From: Allodiplogaster sudhausi
Lineage: Eukaryota; Nematoda; Chromadorea; Rhabditida; Diplogasteridae
Assembly: GCA_945643635.1 (NCBI GenBank)
Contig: CALZFC010000021.1
Coordinates: forward strand, 2,083,501 to 2,147,500
DNA: 64,000 nt
Direction of reading: 5' to 3'
Below the pieces are notes generated by a model. The model was not told the DNA's origin. It was given only the letters and a program-made list of their open reading frames with translations, and ran no database searches. Below are positions 38,114 to 49,700 of this stretch, in pieces. The translations under genes and the position numbers were made by a program. Positions within the stretch are counted from its first letter, which is position 1; every line of letters begins with the position of its first letter.

Positions 38114-40543
38114 CTACGGCTCGCAGGAGCCGTGCTGTTTTCCCTCCTGACAATCTTGCTTCTTCTTCTCGATGTCAGTTGTTTCTTTGGTCTCTACAAG
38201 TTGGACATGTCGATCTGCGATTTAAATAGATATTTCAGCAGAACCTATAGCATATAAAAATATATTGCAGTAAATATACAGCTGTGAAAAATTGATTCGT
38301 TTAATTTACGGACTATAGTCTGCTGTACGAAATATGTACATATGAATGTGTTTTATTCTTATATTTCATTTGAACCTGGAAGCCATTCATCATGGAAAGC
38401 ATGAACAGCTCGCTTCAGCTTCTCGTAGTTGCGTTTATTGCGGGCGGAGAGCGACTGAACTGGCAAAGAACTCTCTCTCTCTGGATTCTTCATTCTCTTG
38501 CGGATTCTATATTCATCCCGCCCTAACTGCTTTATCGATTCTTTCTAGTCTATCTACTTCTCTATTTCTCTATGTTACTCTTTCTCCCGCTCACAATCCA
38601 CCAAATGTACCTCATTTGTCTCTTCAGTCTGAGTTGAGACGGTGGCGGTGTTTCGCGGATGCTCTGGCTCAAGATCTGCCTTATCCGGCTCCATCTCCTT
38701 CATCTCGAGCCCTTCCTCCTTGATCAAGATATCAAGCTCCCTCGCATCGAGCATCGCGTCCTTTATCAAGACATCAATCTCCTTCGTCTCGAGTTCCTCT
38801 TCCTTCCTTTCGAGTTCCGCCTCCTTCATCTCGAGCTCCGCCTCCTTCCTTTCGAGCTCCGCCTCCTTCCTTTCGAGCTCCGCCTCCTTCGTCTCGAGAT
38901 CCGCCTCCTTGATCTCGAGCTTCACCTCTTTTATGCCGGTCTCCACCTCCCTTATCATGATATCAATCTCGTTCCTTTCGAGTTCCGCTTCCTTCTTTTC
39001 AATATCCTCCTCTTTCGCCTCGAGCTCCGCTTCCTTCTTCTCGAGCTCCGCCCCCTTCATCTCGAACTCTCCTTTTGCGACCGCCAGACGAATCCTCAAC
39101 TCCATATTCAGCAATCATCATTGAAAATACCCTCTGAATGCCAAGAAGAGGTAAAAATAACAAACTTATTGTATCAAATAAAAAGTAAAATATAAGTTAA
39201 TAATAAATGTGAAAGTGCAAAGTAATAAAGAAATAATTGTGCGACTTCATTTTGTAGCAGCTTCCGATTCTCTTGCCACTGAGCGTGTTGCTCCTCGAAC
39301 TTGGTCATGCTTTCCTGAGTTCGATCAAATTCTCTCAGCTGCAATAAGATCTACCGTATTTTCTCTATTAGTACCCCCCCTTTATTAGAACCCCCCCTCT
39401 AATAGTACCCCCCTCTGATAAAGCCATTGAAAAATAGAACCCCTCCCTCTAGTAGAACCCCCCCCCCCCTCCAATAGTGCCCCCCCCCTAACAGCCTGAA
39501 AATCTCAGCTCGAGACGTACCTCGAATGGATCCTGGAGGTATGGGATGCTCTCTCCAATGAAATCATTGCTAATTCATTCAAAATATGTGGTAAAATGGA
39601 TATTCCAGTGATGATTCCTATGAATTCGACCTACGATTCTTCTTATTTTGAGAAGAAAATGTTGTTATCAAACTTTTAGTGTCTCACATTAAAAAATAGA
39701 ACCCCTCCCTCCAGTAGAACCCCTCCCTCTAATAGTGCCCCCCTCTCGCAGGGCTATTGAAAAATAGAACCCCCGGGGGTACTAATAGAGAAAATACGGT
39801 ATTTATTTTGATAATATCTTATCAATCTAATATATTTAGCAATTACACAATTGGACTTATGATGGAATCAAACAGAAAACTTAAGGAAAAATTTGTATAT
39901 TAGAAAGATATTAAAAATATTCGACTGCTACAACCAGCAGCAGAATCTGCGCCAGCTCGCTCTGCATCTCAGCTGCCCGATCTCGCACTGTCGCGAGTTC
40001 TCTCTCTGCGTCTCTCGCCCTCTCCTCTGCTGCTTTCTTTTCCACTCGAAGAGTGGCCATTTCCATCTCCTCCTTCGTGTCTACCTGGAATAGACTGCTA
40101 TCACCAACGAGCTTTGAAGAGCTAACGAGCAGACAAATGCATGACTTTGGCAAAAATCAATGTTTTGTATTGTAAACTATTGTTGTATATCTAAATGAGA
40201 AAAGCTCTTTACGATTGAAACTCTGACAATAATATAAATGCTAAAATATCCATTTTTGTTTTAGACTCCAAATAATTCCTGCTGAAGAACGGAACATACA
40301 GTATAGCTAGAATCCTCTGCAACAGCGATTGTATCATCGTTGAAGGAGTCGTTTGTCTTCAAGAAATGATATCAACGAAGCATTTGACAACTATTTTATA
40401 TTGCCTGTTAAAATAAAATAAATATATGCATATATATATATAACTATATATATTTTTTTTTAAGAAAAATAATATTAATAAGTAAAAAATACCTCATGAA
40501 TCATCGGAGCGTTGAGCGCGCCCAGGAGCGGCGACTGAGACAT
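38114..40543 (-). CDS. Coiled-coil repeat protein, family not recognised
   Basis: A 318-aa protein in six exons: 40493-40543, 40300-40356, 39935-40084, 39246-39338, 38595-39099 and 38114-38214, all phase-consistent. Residues 37-117 are a charged helix (EEMEMATLRVEKKAAEERA). Residues 118 to about 250 are degenerate 7-residue repeats of the type KEAELER, with hydrophobic and acidic spacing of a long single coiled coil. A Thr/Glu-rich tail follows, ending HGSCEP. There is no signal peptide or membrane segment, so a cytoplasmic or nuclear scaffold is possible; that is inference. The repeats are encoded by a 21-base DNA repeat. The exon 5 acceptor (TATGGAG) is weak: the nearby CATTCAG would shift frame. 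Intron 3 carries one inverted-repeat transposon and a second copy ends 3 bases from the ATG, so the true 5' end may lie inside or beyond that element. I do not recognise the family. Confidence 0.75.
38740..39075. repeat. 21-bp coding minisatellite in coiled-coil exon
   Basis: Degenerate units of 21 bases, such as CTCCGCCTCCTTCCTTTCGAG on the plus strand, are repeated about 15 times and are most uniform at 38806-38925. Each encodes one heptad of the coiled coil on the minus strand. A period of exactly 21 bases keeps both frame and heptad register, so copy number can change without breaking the protein. Confidence 0.85.
39354..39799. mobile_element. Inverted-repeat transposon (MITE), copy 1
   Basis: A 446-bp element flanked by TA on both sides. 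Its ends are perfect inverted repeats of at least 22 bases: CCGTATTTTCTCTATTAGTACC at the left, its complement at the right. The interior has no coding capacity. It contains poly-C stretches and repeated motifs of the type AATAGAACCCC and AATAGTGCCCCCC. TA target duplication and size fit a non-autonomous Tc1/mariner/pogo-type element. It sits in intron 3 of the coiled-coil gene. Confidence 0.92.
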
Positions 40544-40546
40544 TTA

Positions 40547-40987
40547 CCGTATTTTCTCTATTAGTACCCCCCCTTTATTAGAACCCCCCTTCTAATAGTA
40601 CCCCCCTCTGATAAAGCTATTGAAAAATAGAACCCCTCCCTCTAGTAGAACCCCCCCTCCAATAGTGCCCCCCCCCTAACACCCTAATATCTAAGCTCGA
40701 GACGTACCTCGAATGGATCCTGGAGGCATGGGATGCTCTCTCCAATGAACTGATTGCAAATTCATTCAAAATGTGTGGTAAAATGGATATTCCAGTGCTG
40801 ATTCCTATGAATTCGAGCTATGATTCTTCTTTTTTTGAGAAGAAAATGTTGTTATCAAACTTTTACTGTCTCACATTGAAAAATAGTACCCCTCCCTCCA
40901 GTAGAACCCCTCCCTCTAATAGTGCCCCCCTCTCGCAAGGGTATTGAAAAATAGAACCCCCGGGGGGTACTAATAGAGAAAATACGG
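40547..40987. mobile_element. Inverted-repeat transposon (MITE), copy 2
   Basis: A 441-bp copy in the same orientation as copy 1, with TA at 40545-40546 and 40988-40989. It differs from copy 1 by few substitutions and changed C-run lengths, so both moved or were copied recently. Its left end is three bases from the ATG of the coiled-coil gene (ATG at 40541-40543, minus strand). It therefore occupies the immediate 5' flank or leader of that gene. Confidence 0.92.
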
Positions 40988-40999
40988 TATCTCTCTTTA

Positions 41000-42170
41000 C
41001 TTCTGCAATAAATAACAAATGAATTTAATCGAAACGAATCTATTACATTTCATAAAAGAATATAAATATGCCTCAGAATGGTTGAACGAAATGGCAGGCC
41101 GACCAACCTAGCCGGCAGCAAATAGGGGAAATGACGGTTTAAGATTTTCAACTAATTTATAAACTAACTGGCTAGCTTAGCAAAAATGCATATCCGCCTC
41201 ATTTGTGTATGGCAACTCATTCTCTGCACTCGTAACTCTTGGACTGACCGTTTGCTTGCGAGAAGCAGATGCCGGAATGGCTCTTTCAGCAACATCAATT
41301 CTTGTCATCACTTACCCTTCTTTCGTTCTTTTCCAAGTTGCTTACCCTTGAAATATTTTACCTCAAAACTGACCGTTTGATATCAGAAGTCGCTGATAGT
41401 CCATGCGTGTTTTGTTTACGATCCATGAGAGAGATCATGGGAGGTGTTTGTGAGGTCTTTCTCAGAATATGCTTTTTAGTGACTTATATTCTAGTTCAAT
41501 AACATGATGGAATGTTATTTCTCGCAAAGTAATATTAGACACTGAAGCAATGCACCCCAACCGGTGTCGAATCGGAACTCATTCTCATATTTGCCACCCA
41601 CAATTCGGCCTTCTGAGATTGTCCCCGTTGGCTTACATAGTCTTTTTAAACAGCTGACAAAGTCGTCTCTGATCTGTAGAAGTATGGCTGTGTGGGAATG
41701 CTACTTGAGGCACAGACAAACTTGCTGATGTGTGGATGTTTGGGGGGGGGCAGCAAAACTGAGATTTTATAAGTAGGCTTATTTCGGAATCGTCAAAAAT
41801 ATACAACAATGTTTCAGAGAAATTTAAACGAGGATAATTTTTTGTTGGTGACGGTCATCCATTAAGAAGCATTCTCGTATCTAATCTCTGAGCAGAAAGT
41901 GCTTATCATTAGATGGAAGTATTCCACTCTCGCTACAAGAGCTGAAGTCAGGAAAAAGCCCGCCAAGTCATTCTGCTTGCCGCGCTTATCGACAAATTTA
42001 GAATGAAGGATACTAAAGTCGTGCTCTTATCATTTCTTTTTTTTTCTGTTCCGATGCGATGGTATTACGGTTTACATTTCTTTCCTTACTCGCGATTTAT
42101 ACACATCTCGCCCATCATTATATTGCAGCTGGTTGATAAGTTCGCGCAATACAACTAAAAAGCAGGCGAT
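41000..42170. other. Divergent intergenic region
   Basis: Lies between the start of the coiled-coil gene (minus, with its transposon) and the start of the spinster-like gene (plus), so it probably holds both promoters. It is unique, moderately AT-rich sequence with a G9 run near 41742. No clear TATA box or gene is seen. A TATTGCAG acceptor-like site at about 42128 lies 50 bases before the proposed ATG of the transporter. Confidence 0.5.
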
Positions 42171-42177
42171 AAAACTG

Positions 42178-45118
42178 ATGCGCCAGCTCTTCAGCCCTTT
42201 CGTCAGTGCTCACATCAACATTTGGAGCAGGAGGGAAAAAAATTTATCAAAAGTACTACACTTCACCGCACTTTGTGGGGCAGTAATTGTCAATTGAATT
42301 AGGAAATCTATTGAGATAAATGCAGACTGGGTAGTCAACCTGTAAAATAACCTTTTGCACCTTTATTTAGGTGCTGAAGGAGAAAAAGAATCCTTCCAAT
42401 TTCTCGTGTGTAATTGCGACAGCTCTACTTTGCACATACGCAACAATCTGTGAATGGGACCGCCACATAATCGCTGGTAGGATTCAAAAAAACCTCCGGC
42501 AACAATTAGGGAAGCTATGTACAGCGCTTTACTTAGACTAAATACGGGTCCACAATCACATTTCCTTCATTTTCTAGGTGCCAATGAACAGATTAAAGAA
42601 TTCTACGGGATCGATGACTCGACGAGGTCATGGCTTCATGCCAGCATCTCCATTACGTCGATTATAGCAGCAGGAGTCGTTGGATTCGCCGGCGATAGAT
42701 TCAATCGCAGGTTCCAATCATAAATGGCATCACCATTCATCATCATACAATTTCATTTTTAAAATCAGGTTCCTTCTTCTTCTGACCGCGTGGATATGGC
42801 AAGCAGTTGTGGTCGCCTCGACGTTTATTCCGGAAAATGTCAGCATTTCACTCACAATTGGCATGGCCAAGAAGAGAAATGGAAATGTTAAGTTGTTCTG
42901 GCTGTTCATGTTGCTGCGCTCGCTAACTGTTGTTGGTGCTGCTGCCGTTGTGGCTCTCACTCCTGCCATTCTCTCCGACTACTTCTTCGGTTTACATTTT
43001 GAACCTTTAAATGTATTTTTTTTTCTAATAAAACATGCTTCCTTTCTTAAGGAAAATACCGAGGATACTCGATCATGTGCTTTTGCTTCTCTTTCCCGCT
43101 TGGACGGTAAACCAACACTTTGCGATTGTCAAATTACACATTATTTTCTTATTGAAGGGCTCTAGGATTTATGGTGAGCCCTGATCTCATGGCTTCGTCG
43201 ATTCCATGGCAGTGGTCTCTGCGTCTCGCACCCATCTTCGCGCTGCCCACCATTCTCCTCATGCACTTCTTCGTACTGGTGAGGTAGATATCCTTTCACC
43301 ATTTTCAATGTCTTCGAGAATCGCCGTCATCGACGACTTCCTTCCGTTCAGGAGCCAATTCGAGGCGCTTCCGATCGCAGTCTTGATCTGGATTTGTACG
43401 CGACGAGCTGGAAGGACGCATACGAAATGATTCAAATGTCAGTTCTTATTCTTGTTTTGCCGCAAAAATTGCCATTGAAATTGCTAGTTCTCTATTTTTT
43501 CCTTTTTCTTTCTAAATATATTTTTGACAGCAAATCGATCTCACTAATGATGCTCGCGACAACTGCCAACAACTTCTTCGTCAAGGCCTATTCGTGGTGG
43601 GAGCCGAGGCTCTTACGAAATGTCATCGCTCACTTGGGCAACGATTCTGCAGTCTTCGATGGATTAGAACGGGAAAGGTCAGCGCTTTGTGACTCTGCCT
43701 AAACACATTAAGGACCAACTGTATCCAACCACATAATTCTTGACTTGATCACATGCCCTTTTCAGCATTCAGATCATCCTTGGCGGTATTCAGCTAACTT
43801 CTGCGCTTGCCGGCATCGTGCTCGCAGTTTGGATGGCCACGGTTAGTGTTGCCTTCCCTTTCGGTTTGAAGAAAATTGAAATGAAGATTTACGATATACT
43901 CGAGTGACATTCGTATCGTAAAGTAACTTTTGTTTTGTGTGTGTGCAGCAATGGCAGCACGGCTGGCAGCCATTCACTTTCTGTAGCAACGGCAACGAGC
44001 GCGCGCAAGCGATGGTACGTTCAAATAAACAAAAATCACAAAGCAGAATTTACTTATTAGAAACAAATATTCATTGAAGGTGGCGGGGATGGGCATCGCC
44101 ATCGCCGTCCCTCTCTTCTACCTCATGCTTTCATCTCTGACGACCAGCATCGTCGTCAACTTTGTCAGTCGAAAACTCACTCTATGAAGAGAAACCTTAG
44201 TAATACTGAAATTGTCTAATACGACTTGAGATCGCAACTCTCTTTTCCACTCTCTTCTGCGCTGGTGTCACTCCGCTGATCACCGAAATGATGATGGTTG
44301 GTTCTTTCTTATTCTCTCGAAATAGGTGAGAAATGAAAACTTCCTGAATTAGTCGCATGCAGAAGCTTCTCCCGCCAACGTGCCGCTCGACTGGCAACGC
44401 ACTGCTGCTAATCGTGCAGACCGTCACGGGCGACGGCGCGGCGCCCTTCATCGTCGGAGGGGTTTCTTTGAGCTACTACATCATTTTTTCTCTTGTCAAT
44501 TTTGAGCTAAATTACCTTACACGTGTCGTGTTTTACAATCTTTTGCTTTACTTTTTTTTAGGAAAAAAATTATGTTCCCTTTCTCCTTCTAGATATCGGA
44601 GGCTATTCGCAATTCGCTCACTGGCGATAAAGCATATATACACTATATGGCTTTACAATATGTCAGGATCCCCATTAATCTCTCTCTTCTTCTCTTTCTC
44701 TCCTTCTCCCTCTCCCTCTCTCCCTCTCTCTCTCTCTCTCTCGCACTCATCATCATTAATGGCTTTTGCATCTCTTTCTTTCATTAAGGCGATGACGGCA
44801 GCCTTATTATTTCCCATCATTGGCTCTGCCTTGCTTTTGGTCGTGGCAATCGTCTATCCTATGGATCTCAGGTGATAAGAGTCACATGCTTACTGTCTTA
44901 TTTCTTATTTTGTCACCTTTTTTTTTGAAAGTTAAACAAGGCATTAAATTTGTCTTTGAAACAGGAACATATAAATGTTTGAATTTATTTTGCTTTAATA
45001 AATTAATCTGCTCGTCAGGGCGATGGAGGAAGCTGTCGAGGATGACGAAAGTCGCTCTGCTATTACTGTGTCTTCTTCTTCCGTCTCCCTCAACACTTTC
45101 TCTAGCAGCGAGTACTAA
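42178..45118 (+). CDS. spin: Spinster-like major facilitator transporter
   Basis: A 522-aa multi-pass transporter in sixteen exons: 42178-42201, 42371-42476, 42578-42710, 42769-42989, 43052-43106, 43158-43278, 43319-43437, 43531-43677, 43766-43841, 43949-44014, 44080-44163, 44231-44296, 44363-44461, 44593-44661, 44789-44871 and 45019-45118. All phases match. Spinster features: EWDRHIIAG in the first helix (Asp-Arg near residue 38), MFS motif A as GFAGDRFNRR in the loop after helix 2, DLYATSWKDAYEM in the central loop, YSWWEPRLL after helix 7, and CRSTGNALLLIVQTVTGDGAAPFIVG near helix 10. The tail is Ser-rich. Spinster proteins act in late endosomes/lysosomes or the plasma membrane and export lysolipids or sphingosine-1-phosphate. 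The eight-codon first exon is the least certain part: it was chosen because it supplies an ATG in phase with a GTCAGT donor. Exon 4 includes a 16-residue loop that could be a retained or alternative intron. Confidence 0.9.
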
Positions 45119-46201
45119 TCGATACTCATTTGAACATTCCACATTTTAACTTCAGTATTCGTCGAATTCTAGGAAATGTTGCTTTGCGTCATTAGCATAT
45201 AAACATTTTACATCGAATTTCCCATCAACAATTCCAGATCTATGTAATGTAGCAAGCACTTTCATGTCTATGTAGCATGTTCTAACATTTCTATTGTTTT
45301 CGATTACTGTTGTCGTGTCTGTCGCTGAGATGCCTATGAAAACAAGGATCGTCTCGTTCTCACCTCAGAAGGTATTCCGGGTAGCTTATCAGCAGACAAG
45401 ACCAGACATCTGCGAATGATAGCCTATTCAACAAGCAGCAGTATTCGACATCAAACATCTACATGTTATAAGGTGTTTCACAACGATGCAAATATGTATG
45501 TATAAAAGAGGTCAACGGCTGGTGGGAAAGAATTCCGTGACAAGTAAACATTGTATTAAGACTTCTCACTATCTCACAAATTTTCTAGGCACAGTCTTTT
45601 ACATTGGTGTTTTAAAACAATTTATATAATTTGGCATTAACCGAAAAAAATTATTTTGACCAATAAACATAATATTTTCAGAAAGTTCATAGATACGTTC
45701 CCTGGAAACTTACCTGGAGAATAAAATAAATCCAGCCGCACGATTAATCTCCCTCGAGGACACAGACAAGCGTCTCTAACATGTCCAGGACATTTTATTG
45801 TCCACGACATTTCAGAGACAGTTGGGAGACATGTCAGGAACAAATTTTCCAAAATGAGCAGCGAATGGAGGCGTCCAAATTTATGGTTCTATATATTTGT
45901 CCTTTATTTTCTTTATATGACATGCTCACGTTGCATTTTTTGACAATGGAGAGCAAAGAACATTGCACAAAACAGCATTGGATATCAATGATCTTAGCAA
46001 CACTGACAACTTTTGAGTTTTTAATACTTATAATCAGCATTAGAAAACATTATTGCAGATATTTTGAATTCCTTTCCAGCAACAAATCGCCGATAAAAGT
46101 AAACTCCATAGATATCTCCTTCCATTACTTCATTATGTCAAAACACAAAGAGTTATGAATAACAAGTTTATCAAAAAAACAAGAGGCAGAGAGCGAAAGA
46201 C

Positions 46202-46721
46202 TTAGTCGAGGAGGCCGAATATCATGTCGTTTTACTCCTCCTTCTCTTCCTTCTTCTCCGTCTTCTCCTATTCCGGAGCGGTGGCCGGCGCGGCAGCGGC
46301 AGCCGCAAGCAGCCGCGGCTCCGCCTCCCTTCGAGCCACCGGCAAACTGTTCGGGCAGCGACTTGGCCGCCAAACGAGTCTCTACCCAGCTGCAATCACA
46401 ACAAGCTGATTGCAATCACAACAAGCTGAACACAACAAGCAACGAAAGGGCAACAATTATGGAAAAGACGATTTAACAAACATTCCCTTGCTTTACTATA
46501 ACTTAGAGTAACAGGAATATCTTGCAAGAATATTTTGTAGCCCACTTCAAAAAACTAAAAAAAAACACGAAGAAAAATATGATGAACAAGCAAAAAAAAA
46601 AGAGAAACGAAGGAAGACCGCTCCTTCTCAGCGTCTTCGTCGATACCAACGGAACTGAGGATGTTCTGGAGTCGGAAGTGGAAGTGCTTTGCCACCACGA
46701 ACGCCTAGACGTAACGAACAT
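46202..46721 (-). pseudogene. RPLP2: Degenerate ribosomal protein P2 (large-subunit acidic stalk protein)
   Basis: Fragments match P2 in order. After the ATG at 46721 and a two-base shift comes RYV followed by an in-frame stop. Next is LQNILSSVGIDEDAEKER at about 46619-46672, the conserved N-terminal domain sequence. Then come remnants of the Ala/Pro/Glu-Lys hinge (SLP, a run of Ala, TAPE, EKTEKKEEKEE) with frame changes and two stops, and finally the C-terminal tag MIFGLLD and stop at 46202-46225. Intact P2 proteins end DDDMGFGLFD and are about 110 aa. The centre (46440-46610) is replaced by poly-T and unrelated sequence. With these breaks it cannot make a stalk protein. It lies wholly inside the TIR element. 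Confidence 0.85.
46389..46440. repeat. Short tandem repeat in the P2 pseudogene
   Basis: The 19-base unit TGCAATCACAACAAGCTGA is duplicated, followed by a partial third copy (ACACAACAAGC). It interrupts the P2 pseudogene between its N-terminal and hinge remnants. Confidence 0.8.
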
Positions 46722-49700
46722 CTTCTGAAAGCGGAAAATATTTTTTTATTCGCCGGTCAAGTGGGCGGATCTCATCTATTTAATCATCATAACGTATTTG
46801 AGAACAAATCACAGAATTATGTTAGCAAAACGACAAAGGATGCGAATTAAAAAAAATTTTTTTTTTGAAAACTGCTTCTCCTACCCAAAGTAGCAGCTAC
46901 AGTACGTATAAACAGTACGATTGAGCTTTCAATGAGACAAAGTCATAACTTTTGTCTCGGAGACACGAAATGACATTCGGCGTGTTTGTTTCGCCTCTCT
47001 TCAAATTGCATACTCTCTCGCCTTCCCAGGATGTCATGGACATTGTCCCAGACATTCTCAGTGTCTTGGACATAATATTTTTCCAATAGTGTCTGCGACA
47101 TTTCAAAGACACCTGAGAGACCGATGCGAGACACGTGTATTAACATAGGTATTTTTCTTAGTGTCTGCGACATTTGTCTGCCACCCCAGAAAATGTCCTG
47201 GACATATCCGAGACGCTTGTCCGTGTCCTCGAGGGAGATTAATCGTGCGGCAGCTTGTTCTAAAATAATATATATGTAGCTAGGGAAGGAGATCAGTTCG
47301 AAAAGAAAGTATGCTGAACAGTTTTTAATGCTCTATATTTTAAAGAGTTCTGGTAGTAAATTTTTCGTAAGAAGGCAAAAAAAAATTTAAAAAATTTTGT
47401 TGACATTTCAAAAAACAGGTGAATATGAAATGTATGTACATAACATAATTCACTAAAAATCTAAATTAAATTCATGCTGACGTGATCAATAAAATATCTA
47501 ATTTACCACCTACTTTTACTCATCACCAGAAAGGACATTCTTCTGTATGTACATACATGTCATCTAGATAGAAATATATCACGTCCAAGAATTATCATAC
47601 AGCTTTGTCTTTGACTTGCCCCCGTCACCTTATGAAAGTACACTATCCCTCAAGCCTATAAAATGGGTTCCTGGCTACTTGATAAACACTTGTCTTCTCG
47701 CGTCTCCACTTGTGTTCTGGTGTTCCTGCATTCCAGTGTTGCCTAGCACGTAACATAGCTGTATGTACATACATATCACCTAAAAGTCTTATAGTATTAA
47801 CTATATTCGACCACGTTGGCAAACATCATTTTCGCATCCAGGACTGGCACTTCAGAACCCATTCAGAGAGGCTTTTCTAAAGTCTATTTGAAATTTACTG
47901 ACGATTATAGTCACCTCTTTAAATCATATGCTCTCTCATTCTTGTGTCAGTCAAAGAGGTGCGATTTCAAGATTGACCATATGTTTTTGCTCCTTTAATG
48001 AGGATACTATTTCCGCTTCGAAATATGTATGTGCAACGAAACTGGGAAAGTCCTACTATGCATCTATACGGACAAATGATAGAAAATAACGTTTGAAAAA
48101 TATTATTCACCTGAAATATGATACCATTCGTTTAGTTCCAACTGGCAAGATCACGCACCGTTTCCTCTGCAACATTCTCGCCCTGCTCTTCTCTAAACGT
48201 GTACCGGTCTAAAGTGAGACAAAAAAAGAGGAGTGAATTGACTGATTTGTGCACTTAAAGGAAGCGATGAATATCTGCTCTTCACTCAAGAAGTAGTATT
48301 TTAACTTGTAGTCTTTTTACATTCTTAAATTGGCCTTAGCTTGATTTATTGATTCAAGCTCGAACCTTTACTACTTTGGGCTGTGCACTCTCCATCATTT
48401 CCTGGCATGATATATTCAAGTAGAAAGTGAGCAACCGTCGGGGGTGCGGCTCATGACTCTTATCAGCTGGGCTAGACGGCAGAGGCGACTAACAACAATA
48501 AGTCTATCAGTTCGGTTGATCCGTTGTCTGGGGAGAGGTGGTGTGGTGGAGTCTTTCTCGTTCTCTTGTTTCGCAACGAATGAAGCTGTCAATCGTTGTG
48601 TCGTTTTTGAAATCACATCAAGTTGTTCATCTTCTCCCTCCGCATTCTTTGATTGAGAAACAGATAAAAGGGGAAGTTGGTTTGAGCGGGGCACAATTGT
48701 GGGAGTGGAAGGACGAAGAACGGGGAATGAAGGAGTAAGACAGGCACGGAGAAAGAGCTTGATGAGAAGGGAGAAAGAGTTTTCGAAGAGAGGAGCACGA
48801 GATATAGAAAGAGAGAGTGCGGAGCGAGAAGAGGATCTCCGTGTCCAGCGAGCTCTGTTAAGAGTGAAGTTAACGTGGCAAGCTGATTGCAACCAAAGAA
48901 AGGAATGTCTCCCACTCTCCAATTCTCTCTATATCTCTTCTCAATTTCGTTTCCCTTTTCCATTCCACTTCCATCTGAATCAGTTCGGTGCATTCAGATT
49001 AAAGGCATGAGAGGAAGTTGTCAGTCCGATCAAGGAAGCGACCCACTGATAGCGGGGTCCCGCTCTCAAATTACTCGGTCAAGCAAGACTTCACTTCCTG
49101 AACAGTGCTCGAGATCGAACTGCATTCATATTTTGAGGTGCTGAGGAAAGGTGAACGAGGGTGAGACAGAAAGAGGAGAGTTGCTGACACATAGAGAGAG
49201 AGAGACTCAAAGATAGATAGAGAGAGAGAGAGAGAAAGAGCGAAAGACACACAGAGATGAGAGCGAGCTATATACATTGGCATGCCCAAAAGAATAGTCT
49301 ACCTTTTTTCAACAAAGAACATTGTGCGATCAAGCCCTGTCCGCCTTAATGTTATTTGATGATGTTTAAGAAAGTCCGCTTATCGTAAAGACAGCGTGAA
49401 CATTTCTAGCAGTGAGTTTCTAAAAATAAGTTGTGGGAGTTTTTCGAGCATAATAATATGCCAGCTACATCATGTTGCCAAAATATCTCTTCATGAATTT
49501 TGCGAAGAAAATGACGTTTGGTTTGGAAGAGTAGAGAAAAACGGGTAGTGAATTGAACCGGTTCAATTGCAGCGGAAGCAGAAAGAAGAAGAGAAAGAGA
49601 GGAGAGAGAGACAGAGAGAGAGAGAAAGATGAGGAGAGATGGACATAAGGGAAGACAGGAAGAGAGAGAATAGGAGAAACACTAAAACTTCCCTCTGTTC

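Larger units (their letters stand above)
45735..47251. mobile_element. 1.5-kb TIR-bounded element carrying a P2 pseudogene
   Basis: The ends are inverted repeats of about 60 bases: GCCGCACGATTAATCTCCCT at 45735 and its complement ending at 47251, continuing through CGAGGACAC, GACAAGCGTCTC and ATGTCCAGGACATTT with few mismatches. Inside the right end, shorter direct and inverted motifs recur (AGTGTCTGCGACATTT twice, plus GGACAT and AGACAC variants), like subterminal transposase sites. No transposase frame is visible, so it is non-autonomous. I see no clear target-site duplication. The superfamily is not determined. Confidence 0.8.

Noticed and set aside
38642..39195. Plus-strand frames opposite the coiled-coil exon
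   Set aside because: They mirror the 21-bp repeat. The minus strand gives a plausible coiled coil that splices in phase to non-repeat exons.
39354..40987. CRISPR-like array from repeated C-rich units
   Set aside because: Units are irregular, lie within TA-flanked inverted-repeat elements, and the host is a eukaryote.
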